DNA of 24,028 nt from a virus, in the IMG/VR virus record IMGVR_UViG_3300042328_000235, positions 1-24,028 of that record. The stretch is one strand, 5' to 3'. Made by a program: the position numbers and the translations under genes. This document shows positions 16,130 to 23,318 of the stretch, piece after piece (positions within the stretch are counted from its first letter, which is position 1; every line of letters begins with the position of its first letter). A model generated the notes under the pieces. It did not search any database. It was given only the letters and a program-made list of their open reading frames with translations, and was not told the DNA's origin.

Positions 16130-18229
16130 TTATGCGGGAAGATGTTTCTCAGAGCGGGAGTTGGCGGCTACTTTGCCTTTACCAACAGTCTTGCCCCGAG
16201 CTTTTTGAATACGATCCATCATGGCGTACAGCTTACGTGCGCCAGCTTCTGTAGAGCCGTTACCCAGCTCAGACACGATACGTGCAGGCACTACGAACTC
16301 ACCATCAGCAAGACGTGCGGGGTGCTTCTTACGGCCAATCGTAGCAGGGATGCTGTCAGACACGCCGTCTCCGGGACCCTTGAGCAAACGGCCACCATCA
16401 GAGTAACCGCCAAGTGCACCAAGACCACCAAGGGCGTAGCGGGGCATCATGCCGCCGTTAGCGTAGCCCATCAAACCACCGTTGGCATTACCGGCGTAAT
16501 CGTAGCGGTCTTCGTCAATATTATTGTCATCGCCTACAAACCCGTCGTAACCGCCACCATCGTCATTGCCAATGTATGTTGGTTCGCCAAGGTATGAGCC
16601 AAACGCGTCTGGCAGGCCTTGTTGTTGCACACTGTCTGTTTCGCCAGTGTACGTGTTGTTACCGCTGTTTAGCGAGTTGTCACCCGCCATAGAGCCGTCG
16701 TAGTATCCCGAGTTGTCAACGTTTTGCCAATCTTGAACTTCTTCAGTTGTGTCGCTGTAGTAAGGCTCGACAGGTGTCTCTGGCATGCGATCAATAATTT
16801 CTTGAATACCTGCAGTTGTACCGTCATCTACAGGCGCTTCAGGCGCTTCAGGCAGCCTATCAATAATTTCTTGAATACCTGCAGTTGTACCGTCATCTAC
16901 AGGTGTCTCTGGCATGCGATCAATAATTTCTTGAATACCTGCAGTTGTACCGTCATCTACAGGCGCTTCAGGCATCCGGTCAATAATTTCTTGAATGCCC
17001 GGAGTTGTGCCGTCATCTTGAATTGTTGGCGTAGGCACACGATCTTCAACAGGGATATTTGGGTTTGCTGGCGCGGGCACAAAGCCTGAATACGTAGGTG
17101 AGGGATCAGTATCGGATACGGCGTTACCTACGCTTGCACCTCCCATAATGGGGCCAGCGCCTCCGCCAACACCGCCACCGCCACCACCGCCTGTAACTGG
17201 AGTCGTAGTCATAGACGTAGAAGGTGTTGTGGTTGTAGCTGGAGCGTTTGTGTTTGAAACAACGGGTCTGGGCGCAATTGCTTGAATTCCCGCGGGGGCA
17301 GCGCTTGCAGTATTACCCATCAGATAGTCATACGCAGCCTTAGACTGGCCAGACAGGGTGTTGTATCTAGCATAAGGATCAGTTTCGCCGCCTTCAGCAA
17401 GCGCCACAATACCGCCTGTGGCCATGCCGGGTGGGAGCTGCTGTCCTAAACCTGCGGGAGGAGGAGCCTGCTCTTTACGAATAAAGTCAGGGAACTGACG
17501 AGCGCCCCACTCACTGGCCAACACGGGGTCCATTGCTTTGACTGTGCGGGTATTAGCGTCGTATTGAAATGGGCGAATGTAGCCGGGGGTGGCAGCAGGC
17601 ATTTTGGTCGTTGTTGGGACCATGGCGTCAGCAATAAACGGAGACGCGGCGGCAAGGCCCGCCTTCCAATTGTCTTTGGCAAACTGTCCAAGCGCGGAGG
17701 GGCTATCAGTAACAGCTTTAAATCCAGCTCCAATTTTGTCTAGGTTTGATGTAGCCGCAGCGTTGGCGGCGGGGGCAGTGGCGGCATTTTGAAAACCTAA
17801 AGCCTGTGCTTGAGCATCTGTCAAAGAGGTTGCCAAATTAGCGCCAGTACCAGCACCAACTTTAGCACCGGCACCCATAAAGGCTTCGCCTATACCTGCA
17901 CCACCATAAGCACCAAGACCGGCCATCAAGCCTTTAGACAAACTTCCAGTAGCCAAAGCAGTAACGCCGCCAACTGCTAATCCCGCGCCTGCGGCACTCA
18001 TCAAACCAAAACCAGCGGGGCCTAATGCAAAGCCTGCAATCATGGGCAAGAGCTTCTTCAAGAAGCCCGCTTCAGGCAAACCTGTGTCAGGGTTGATGGT
18101 CAGTGAACCGCCATTTTTCATGGCCAACGCCTGCAGACTCGCCACTTCTTCGGGAGTCATGTGAACAAGCATGGAGTCAGAGCCACGCCCTTTTGTGGCC
18201 ATGTGGTTGGCTAATACGTGAAGGCTCAT
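16130..18229 (-). CDS. Low-complexity virion protein with tandem repeats and conserved C-terminal module
   Basis: The protein has 699 residues; GAGAGG sits 5 nt before ATG. Residues 54-125 are Gly/Ala-rich and hydrophobic (KKLLPMIAGFALGPAGFG onward), a likely membrane-active or transmembrane region. The middle is Pro/Thr/Ala-rich with a poly-Gly run at 347-358. Residues 406-488 carry four tandem copies of a 20-residue unit. Asp/Gly/Tyr-rich sequence follows, then Gly-Gly motifs (NGGMMPRYALGG, 591-602). The last 85 residues contain GPGDGVSDSIPATI, PARLADGEFVVPARIVSELG and a basic helix, a module I recognise from many phage structural proteins of unknown role. Together with the next two genes it probably belongs to the ejected internal proteins or tail. 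No catalytic residues are evident. Confidence 0.85.
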   Translation of the reverse strand: MSLHVLANHMATKGRGSDSMLVHMTPEEVASLQALAMKNGGSLTINPDTGLPEAGFLKKLLPMIAGFALGPAGFGLMSAAGAGLAVGGVTALATGSLSKGLMAGLGAYGGAGIGEAFMGAGAKVGAGTGANLATSLTDAQAQALGFQNAATAPAANAAATSNLDKIGAGFKAVTDSPSALGQFAKDNWKAGLAAASPFIADAMVPTTTKMPAATPGYIRPFQYDANTRTVKAMDPVLASEWGARQFPDFIRKEQAPPPAGLGQQLPPGMATGGIVALAEGGETDPYARYNTLSGQSKAAYDYLMGNTASAAPAGIQAIAPRPVVSNTNAPATTTTPSTSMTTTPVTGGGGGGGVGGGAGPIMGGASVGNAVSDTDPSPTYSGFVPAPANPNIPVEDRVPTPTIQDDGTTPGIQEIIDRMPEAPVDDGTTAGIQEIIDRMPETPVDDGTTAGIQEIIDRLPEAPEAPVDDGTTAGIQEIIDRMPETPVEPYYSDTTEEVQDWQNVDNSGYYDGSMAGDNSLNSGNNTYTGETDSVQQQGLPDAFGSYLGEPTYIGNDDGGGYDGFVGDDNNIDEDRYDYAGNANGGLMGYANGGMMPRYALGGLGALGGYSDGGRLLKGPGDGVSDSIPATIGRKKHPARLADGEFVVPARIVSELGNGSTEAGARKLYAMMDRIQKARGKTVGKGKVAANSRSEKHLPA
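16766..17014 (-). repeat. Four tandem 60-bp units inside the 699-residue gene
   Basis: Residues 406-488 consist of four copies of a unit DGTTAGIQEIIDRMPE-[A/T]PVD. The third copy is three residues longer (an extra APE) and the first has DGTTPG. At the DNA level the copies are nearly identical over the GIQEIID part, so they arose by recent duplication. The unit pairs a short amphipathic helix with a Pro-rich acidic hinge. Confidence 0.95.
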
Positions 18230-18267
18230 GTTTGCCTCTCAAAATGGGGGTTGGTCGATATTATCAT
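18225..18267 (-). other. Possible 13-codon bridging ORF between C1q-like and 699-residue genes
   Basis: ATG at 18267-18265 overlaps the TGA of the C1q-like gene as ATGA. The frame stays open for 13 codons (MIISTNPHFERQT) and closes with TGA at 18228-18226, which overlaps the ATG of the 699-residue gene as ATGA. It has no Shine-Dalgarno of its own, and the GAGAGG for the downstream gene lies inside it. It could be a reinitiation bridge that keeps ribosomes on the mRNA. It may also be chance, and a stable product is doubtful. Confidence 0.25.
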
Positions 18268-18911
18268 GTTGGTAGCGCAGAGACAAATGAAAGTGTGGCT
18301 ACGATGGAAGCAGTTGACGGTTTAGTTGGCGTGCCCGAAGCAGGGTATGTTTGGATTGTTACGTCCGCATTTGTAGTTGACCAGTATATTTGAACGTGGT
18401 CGCCCGCATTCATGTTTAGGAAATAGTTCCAGCCTTTGATATCGTGAAACGGGACACCCGCACTTTTTCTAGCGGGTAGGCCAACTAAACCAGTTGAGCC
18501 AGTGATGTCTGCGTTGTTCTGCTTTAGCCAAATAAACACGTCTTGGGGGGCGTTATCCAAGTTTTGCAACTGCACACTAAACTGCAAGTTGTATACACCT
18601 GCATATTCCACAGTAATTTTAGAGTTAGAAACAACTGACACCCCGTTTGAGAAGTCTGTGGTATTTAACGTCATCAGCGTAGCGGTGTTAACTGTGGTCG
18701 TATGGTCTGTAAAATCCGAAAACGCTCCATACGGAAACGCCAAATACTTACCACCCGCATTACCTGTAATCTCTGTAAGCGCATTCTGTAATTGGTTGAA
18801 GTACAAGCGCAAGATGTTGGTAAACTGATCCTGATACCTACGCTCGTACTGCTCCGTCCCCAATGGTAGATTAGGTACAGCAGGGTTAATAAGGCGATTG
18901 CTGTTAGCCAT
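18264..18911 (-). CDS. C1q/TNF-like beta-sandwich virion protein
   Basis: The protein has 215 residues. ATG shares its A with the stop of the upstream gene (TGATG), and GGAAG lies 6 nt before it. A helical N-terminus (EQYERRYQDQFTNILRLY) is followed by a beta-rich domain from about 65 to the end: TTVNTATLMTLNTTDFSNGV, then GVYNLQFSVQLQN, VFIWLKQNNADI, WNYFLNMNAGDHVQIYWSTT and a final TLSFVS strand. This is the order of strands in the C1q-like jelly-roll proteins common in phage genomes. They usually form trimeric knobs on tail or head fibres and bind surfaces. It lies directly after the hub-like gene, so a tail decoration or receptor-contact role is likely. The ligand cannot be read from the sequence. 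Confidence 0.85.
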   Translation of the reverse strand: MANSNRLINPAVPNLPLGTEQYERRYQDQFTNILRLYFNQLQNALTEITGNAGGKYLAFPYGAFSDFTDHTTTVNTATLMTLNTTDFSNGVSVVSNSKITVEYAGVYNLQFSVQLQNLDNAPQDVFIWLKQNNADITGSTGLVGLPARKSAGVPFHDIKGWNYFLNMNAGDHVQIYWSTTNADVTIQTYPASGTPTKPSTASIVATLSFVSALPT

Positions 18912-20989
18912 CAGCGTCTTCCGTCCGCGCGAATATCAATACGGGGAGCGCCCAACTGCCAAGCGGTATTAACTTGATTGGAACTAATCTTAAAGATCAT
19001 CTGACGCCCACGAAAACGTGTGTAAATCTGACCCGTAAACTCTTCTGTAATGTTGTACGTACTGCTTGAGGCCACCGGCTGGCTTGCATCACTTGTTACA
19101 CCCGAGCCTGAGTTAGACAAGCCAAGCAGTTCCATTGTCACTGTAGCCGCAGTGCCAGAGGGGGAGTTCGTAGAGTTTTCAAATGTCAAGTCGGGCAAGA
19201 TGCGCCACACAAAACCAAAATTGTGGCCGTCACCAATATCAAACTCAGACGACGCAATGTACGCATTAAGCGGTAAAACTGCGGCGGTTTCGTTGTCGTT
19301 TAGACCTGTTTCATGCGTAACCAAATTAGAACTGTACGTTGCTGCAATCGGTGTTGGCAATAGCCCTGAATCAAGCCAAGCAGTACGCGCCATGGTTCCG
19401 TAGTACCAGATTTTCTCGACGTAGTTGTAAATCACATACTTGTCTACAGTCGTGCTGCTGCCAGAACAGTAGAACCACCAGACTTCATTGAAGCCTTCGT
19501 TAGTGCCGCAGAAAATCTGAAGCGTTTGGTCTGGGTTTAGGTCTTGGAAAATGTAGCGACGCAAGTCGCAATTAAGCGTTTGTATACGGCCATCGTATGC
19601 GTAGAACTTGTCCACGCCCATCCAGAAAATAATACCTGAAGCAATCACAGCCGCGTTGGGGCTGATGATAGAGATGTTGTCACCCAAAAGCTGAGACGCC
19701 CAGACATACGGAGGGCCAAGGTACTGGAGTGAATACGCGCTTGAGTCAGTAAACACCACAATCTCTTGACGGGCCTGCACAGTCGTAATGATCTGGGAGC
19801 CGTGGGATAGTCGGGTAAACCCTGCCTGATTAGTTGGGTCTGGTGTCCAGTTATAGGGATCGTTCTGTCCTGACCAGCGAATCAACATTGGGTCAAGCGT
19901 AGTCTGGCCGTAGTCGTTTGTGCCAAACACCATAACAAAGCGTGAAGCATCTGAGACAGTCAGCGTATTTTGAACAACTGGCGCATCAACAATGTTTGAG
20001 ATGTAAACGCCCGAGCCAGTAGATGTGGTGCTGACTTCGTTACCCGCCGCGTCAAGAAGACCAAAAGTCAAGCCGTCAACACTGAACGCATAGTACGTAG
20101 TTGCCACAACAATCCCGGTTGGCAAAGATGTCGTAGCGGCAAACTGAAGCGCAGCGCCTTCGGTAAATGCAACCGTGGAAGTCACGACAGTAGGCACACC
20201 CGTCACAGCGCTGTTGGTAAACGTTACATTCCCGCCCAGCGTGTTCAAAGCTACGCCTCGGCTAGACAAGCCTGCGGTGGCATCCCAGTAATATAGCCCG
20301 CCGCCACGGGGACCAAACACAAGGTCTTCGCCGTAATTTATTTGACTCCAAAGCTGCAAAGCGCTTGTGCTTGTGCCGCCAGTGCCCCATACCCCATCTC
20401 CCCAAGCCCCAGCGCCCCAACCAGTCAAAGGAACAGCGTAAGCAGGGCCAGCATTGATTTGATAAGCGGCAACGACAGCGGAGCCGCCATACGAGCCTGC
20501 AGGAATAGCCGAGGGTACTGTGATTGTGTAAGAGTCAAGGCTTACAACTGTAAGTTGATACTCAGCGTTCCATGTAGAAGCGTATGTGCCCGTAGCACCG
20601 CTGAATGTGACAAACGATCCAGTAGTTGCACCGTGGGCAATAGAAGTCACTGTGACTGTAGTTGTTCCGGTAGCAGTAAAAGGATTTGTGCCCAGCGTTA
20701 CTGTTGATCGAATAGGCGTGATGTTGTTATATATGCCGCCCTTTTCAATATAAAACTTTGTGTTTGTGCCAACACCAACCAAATTTAAAAAGCCAAGCGT
20801 CACCCAGTTCCACAATGAGCGGCACACACCGTTATACGTGTACGGAGATATTTGTTCCCAGCCGCCAATTACTTCGGGATTACCCTGACGGAAACGGATT
20901 TTGTCGCACTCATACCAGCCACCCTCAGTGGTGTACCGCGTATTCTCCCGGTTGACGCCGGGTTTGAACAGGATTTTTTGTAATGGCAT
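18911..20989 (-). CDS. Tail-hub/stabilisation-like structural protein
   Basis: The protein has 692 residues; AGGA lies 7 nt before ATG. The N-terminus (PGVNRENTRYTTEGGWYECD, then KIRFRQGNPEVIGGW) is a signature I recognise from many podovirus-type structural proteins. Residues 96-185 form a beta-rich insert of the phage Ig-like type (TATGTTTVTVTSIAHG, GSFVTFSGATGTY). The rest has repeating W/Y-rich strands (LVFGPRGGGLYYWD, MLIRWSGQNDPYNWTP, SAYSLQYLGPPYVW, NEVWWFYCSG) that suggest a beta-propeller. P22 gp10, the packaged-DNA stabilisation/tail-hub protein, has such a propeller, so a hub role is a reasonable inference, though direct homology was not tested. It is followed by the C1q-like gene through a 1-nt overlap. 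Confidence 0.85.
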   Translation of the reverse strand: MPLQKILFKPGVNRENTRYTTEGGWYECDKIRFRQGNPEVIGGWEQISPYTYNGVCRSLWNWVTLGFLNLVGVGTNTKFYIEKGGIYNNITPIRSTVTLGTNPFTATGTTTVTVTSIAHGATTGSFVTFSGATGTYASTWNAEYQLTVVSLDSYTITVPSAIPAGSYGGSAVVAAYQINAGPAYAVPLTGWGAGAWGDGVWGTGGTSTSALQLWSQINYGEDLVFGPRGGGLYYWDATAGLSSRGVALNTLGGNVTFTNSAVTGVPTVVTSTVAFTEGAALQFAATTSLPTGIVVATTYYAFSVDGLTFGLLDAAGNEVSTTSTGSGVYISNIVDAPVVQNTLTVSDASRFVMVFGTNDYGQTTLDPMLIRWSGQNDPYNWTPDPTNQAGFTRLSHGSQIITTVQARQEIVVFTDSSAYSLQYLGPPYVWASQLLGDNISIISPNAAVIASGIIFWMGVDKFYAYDGRIQTLNCDLRRYIFQDLNPDQTLQIFCGTNEGFNEVWWFYCSGSSTTVDKYVIYNYVEKIWYYGTMARTAWLDSGLLPTPIAATYSSNLVTHETGLNDNETAAVLPLNAYIASSEFDIGDGHNFGFVWRILPDLTFENSTNSPSGTAATVTMELLGLSNSGSGVTSDASQPVASSSTYNITEEFTGQIYTRFRGRQMIFKISSNQVNTAWQLGAPRIDIRADGRR

Positions 20990-20997
20990 GGGCAGTC

Positions 20998-21474
20998 CTA
21001 GGATAAAAACACGGCCCGCTCGTCAATACGGCGATTCTGTAGCCCTTTGAGAATTTTACCCCCCGCCATGCAATATTTCAACAACTCTTCTGCTGCCCCT
21101 TCCATGTCACCACGCAGTACCTTTTGACGCAAGGTTGAACGCTGTAGAGTACCCAGCCCTACGTTGAAAGAAAAGGATACCAACGCATCAAACTGTCCTT
21201 GAGTAAGAGGCACAGGACAATAAGTAGCCACGCCTTTCTCAAAGCGAGCAAGATCTGCCCTAAGTATTGCATCTACTTCCTCCATTGAATATTTACGCAT
21301 GGCTTCTGCGGGTGGTGTAAACGCATCCCGCTGGTCTATCTTCAGCTTGCCCTGCTCTGGGAACATGACATGGCCGACCCCGATTGTCCACAACTTTGCA
21401 GGGCAACGGTACGGGTTTACCCTCACACCCTCATGGTGACGAATCATGTGTAAACACTTGTCTGAGATGTTCAT
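20998..21474 (-). CDS. Endolysin, GH24 (T4-lysozyme-type) muramidase
   Basis: The protein has 158 residues, the usual length for this family. It cuts the glycosidic bonds of peptidoglycan. The catalytic region at the N-terminus, HHEGVRVNPYRCPAKLWTIGVGH, follows the E-8aa-x-5aa-T spacing: E15, C24 and T30, so Cys stands where T4 lysozyme has Asp20. The later motif ALVSFSFNVGLG (95-106) and the C-terminal R-R-x-x-E segment also fit GH24. There is no signal peptide or N-terminal anchor, so export to the wall needs the holin encoded upstream. No Shine-Dalgarno is seen before ATG. Instead the start overlaps the stop of a 25-codon ORF, so expression is probably coupled. Confidence 0.93.
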   Translation of the reverse strand: MNISDKCLHMIRHHEGVRVNPYRCPAKLWTIGVGHVMFPEQGKLKIDQRDAFTPPAEAMRKYSMEEVDAILRADLARFEKGVATYCPVPLTQGQFDALVSFSFNVGLGTLQRSTLRQKVLRGDMEGAAEELLKYCMAGGKILKGLQNRRIDERAVFLS

Positions 21475-21548
21475 TTTGGTAAATTTAAAATTAAATAACC
21501 GCTAATAAACATAGTCAAAGCCATTTTTGTGTATATTAAATAAATCAT
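21471..21548 (-). CDS. Candidate 25-residue membrane microprotein between holin and endolysin
   Basis: ATG at 21548-21546 overlaps the holin TGA (21547-21545) as ATGA. The frame runs 25 codons to TGA at 21473-21471, which overlaps the endolysin ATG (21474-21472), again as ATGA. The peptide begins MIYLIYTK and continues with a second possible start, MALTMFISGYLILNLPK. It is almost wholly hydrophobic with one lysine in the middle and one at the end, which would suit a single short membrane span. A GGA lies 3 nt before the first ATG (weak). It fills what otherwise looks like a 70-nt AT-rich gap and explains why the endolysin lacks its own Shine-Dalgarno. It might modulate the holin or act as an antiholin, or be only a translational link. 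No homologue is known to me. Confidence 0.5.
   Translation of the reverse strand: MIYLIYTKMALTMFISGYLILNLPK
21490..21518 (-). promoter_or_regulatory. Weak candidate sigma70-type promoter before the endolysin
   Basis: Read on the minus strand, TTGACT (21518-21513) and TTTAAT (21495-21490) are separated by exactly 17 nt, each one mismatch from the consensus boxes. Transcription would start about 8 nt before the endolysin ATG, leaving no room for a ribosome site. The stretch is AT-rich and also codes for the candidate microprotein, so the match may be accidental. Confidence 0.22.
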
Positions 21549-22060
21549 TTTCCAAACGCCCGGCCACCAAAGTGGAACGCTATGATTGAAGCAAACAATG
21601 CTTGGGTGTCAGAGTCCCACAGCATCTCAGCCAACTCGGTGAATGGCACACCACGGCTCCAGCCGTAAGCAAACAGGCCGATGTCAATAAACAACAGCAG
21701 GAAGAAGAAGCCGTAGGTGATGACTGGGCGAACAGAAGCGCGAAGGTTCTTCATCCATTCGCTAGTGCCTTCGTTTAGGCTCATATCGTGGGCGTAGACA
21801 GCTTGCATCTCAGCTTGTTGGGCGCCAATCAAAATCTGCTTAGTGTTGGCTGCGCTTTCTGTTTCCAGTTGCTCAGATTTTATATGTTCAATACGTTCCT
21901 GTGCTTCAAAACCTGCTTTACGCAGTTCAAGCTCACGAGTGATTTGCATTTGGGCAAGATTTAACTCGTGCTTTTTATCCGCTCGGTCTTGGAAGAATTC
22001 CAAAATCTTGGGCAAACCGCCCATTAAAAACGAAATTAGCGTGGAGAGTAGTGTCAGCAT
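21545..22060 (-). CDS. Holin of the 3TM / gene-transfer-release type
   Basis: The protein has 171 residues, with AAAGGA 5 nt before ATG. A hydrophobic N-terminal segment (2-20) is followed by a long charged helix (about 23-105), then membrane span 2 (112-133, PVITYGFFFLLLFIDIGLFA) and span 3 (154-166). It ends with FHFGGRAFGK. The R-P before the second span, the W-x-x-D (148-151) and the FGGR-x-x-GK end are typical of the 3TM holin family named for gene-transfer-agent release. It makes the membrane lesion that lets the cytosolic endolysin reach the wall. It sits directly upstream of the microprotein and endolysin in one lysis cluster. Confidence 0.85.
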   Translation of the reverse strand: MLTLLSTLISFLMGGLPKILEFFQDRADKKHELNLAQMQITRELELRKAGFEAQERIEHIKSEQLETESAANTKQILIGAQQAEMQAVYAHDMSLNEGTSEWMKNLRASVRPVITYGFFFLLLFIDIGLFAYGWSRGVPFTELAEMLWDSDTQALFASIIAFHFGGRAFGK

Positions 22061-22069
22061 AATAGTCCT

Positions 22070-22681
22070 TTACTGTTTGCTTTTACTGAGCATAGTACTG
22101 GCAATCAATAACATGCTCATTTCTTTGTGTACATCTTTGGGTTCTTTTTCCCACCCGACAGTAATCTGTCCAACAAACCTGCCCTGCTCTGGCGGGACAC
22201 TTACACGGCATCCAAATCTTACGCCCTTGTCAATATACCAAAGACCAATCTCACTTTGAGGCACATTGTATTCACTGCAAGGTATCTCATTGGCCATCAA
22301 CGCAACCACATCACGGTTGTTGGCTGAATTCTGTGTAAACAGCCCTACGTCTAAACCTTCATGGGTTCTGTCCCTGCCCTCGCGGGTATACGCCCGATAT
22401 AGCACCCTTGTACCAAACAGAGGGTTGACTTTGAATATCGCAACTACCGCCGCATTGGTGTTCTTAAACAAATGCGCCGCAACGTCTTCCGCCCTGTCCT
22501 CTGCAATCGTTGGGAGCTTCTTATTCTCTTTGTACGCCTCAAACAAAAAGGCTTGGTTCTGCCAGACAAAGTATCCAGAGAAAGCAAACACCGCCATGAG
22601 TATCAGCGCAAACAGTTTAAACGGGCTGTCTACATAGGACAGCACCTTACTCAATACGTCTGCTGGCTTCTCGTCACTCAT
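22070..22681 (-). CDS. Membrane-anchored phage protein of unknown function
   Basis: The protein has 203 residues, and its ATG overlaps the upstream stop as ATGA. One membrane span at 22-42 (KLFALILMAVFAFSGYFVW) is preceded by a short charged cytoplasmic end. The 160-residue remainder, probably periplasmic, is alpha/beta in pattern, with two cysteines (C135, C158) that could form a disulfide and a GVRFGCRVSVPPEQGRFVG core. I have seen the arrangement in phage lysis and tail regions, and the core looks loosely GAF-like, but this is a guess. Placement just before the holin suggests a role in lysis timing or at the cell envelope. It is not a classic spanin: it has no lipobox, although it might replace one. 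Confidence 0.75.
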   Translation of the reverse strand: MSDEKPADVLSKVLSYVDSPFKLFALILMAVFAFSGYFVWQNQAFLFEAYKENKKLPTIAEDRAEDVAAHLFKNTNAAVVAIFKVNPLFGTRVLYRAYTREGRDRTHEGLDVGLFTQNSANNRDVVALMANEIPCSEYNVPQSEIGLWYIDKGVRFGCRVSVPPEQGRFVGQITVGWEKEPKDVHKEMSMLLIASTMLSKSKQ

Positions 22682-22827
22682 AGACCAACCATTCCAAGTA
22701 CTTTATTCACAATTTTGTCCGAAATGAAATTCGGCAATATCTTGATGAAGTCTAAAAACAGATTTGCACCCCACCAAGCACCAATAATCTTGAAGCTCAT
22801 GTCAGCGGCTTTTTGGTACTCGTTCAC
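22678..22827 (-). CDS. 49-residue hydrophobic protein with GTG start, overlapped at both ends
   Basis: This gene is 150 nt, too short to stand out by length. GTG (22827-22825) overlaps the stop of the upstream 163-residue gene as GTGA, and its TGA (22680-22678) overlaps the next ATG as ATGA. Both junctions are standard 4-nt coupled overlaps, and the frame exactly fills what would otherwise be a 140-nt gap. A GAGG lies 8 nt upstream of GTG; ATG at 22800 would give a 40-residue version. The sequence has a membrane-prone stretch (FKIIGAWWGANLFLDFIKILP) and an amphipathic C-terminus (NFISDKIVNKVLGMVGL). It may be a small holin-like or phage envelope protein. The family is not recognised. Confidence 0.7.
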   Translation of the reverse strand: MNEYQKAADMSFKIIGAWWGANLFLDFIKILPNFISDKIVNKVLGMVGL

Positions 22828-23315
22828 CGCCCGCACCTCACTTTAGCGCAGTGCTCTATAACCTCGTAGACTCCAACGTACAACATAAACAACAGGATCG
22901 CAAGGCCGCCCAGCATCAAGCCAATTTCAAGTTGGTCTTGCTCTTTCTGTTTACGCTTCTTCTCTTCTTCCTTCTCGCGCCTAGCGGTGTGGGCATCTTC
23001 CACATCCATAGCCTGCGCTCTGGCTTTGATTTTGTTCCACACATCAATCTTGCCCGCCTGCATGAACAGCATTTGCAGGTCAGCCTCAAACGTCTTGGCT
23101 TGGTCAAGCGCCATCTCAATCTGAAGCGCAGTCCCCATAGAGGAACCGCCTTTTTTCTTGGACTCTACAACAGCCTTCGCCGCAGTTGACTTAGCATCAA
23201 AATACTTACCCAACATTGGCCCAAGCGAGGCCACATCATCTACCGTCTTGGAAGCCTGCTTAATCAGTTTTACTGCGGACTGAATACCGGCTAGCGCGGT
23301 AATTGGATCAATCAT
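22824..23315 (-). CDS. Coiled-coil protein with C-terminal membrane span
   Basis: The protein has 163 residues. ATG follows the upstream stop by 3 nt with no strong Shine-Dalgarno, so it is probably coupled. It begins MIDPITALAGIQSAVKLIKQ, an opening I recognise from small phage proteins of unknown role in lysis/tail regions. Residues 62-105 are helical, 106-128 form a highly charged Arg/Lys/Glu stretch (ARREKEEEKKRKQKEQ), and 131-150 is a membrane span (IGLMLGGLAILLFMLYVGVY) followed by a short Cys-containing end. This gives a cytoplasmic helical rod anchored at its C-terminus. It may be a lysis accessory or assembly protein. No motif decides. Confidence 0.8.
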   Translation of the reverse strand: MIDPITALAGIQSAVKLIKQASKTVDDVASLGPMLGKYFDAKSTAAKAVVESKKKGGSSMGTALQIEMALDQAKTFEADLQMLFMQAGKIDVWNKIKARAQAMDVEDAHTARREKEEEKKRKQKEQDQLEIGLMLGGLAILLFMLYVGVYEVIEHCAKVRCGR

Positions 23316-23318
23316 TTT

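Noticed and set aside
16766-17014. CRISPR-like array
   Set aside because: The 60-bp units are contiguous without spacers, stay in the reading frame and encode a protein repeat, so this is a coding minisatellite.
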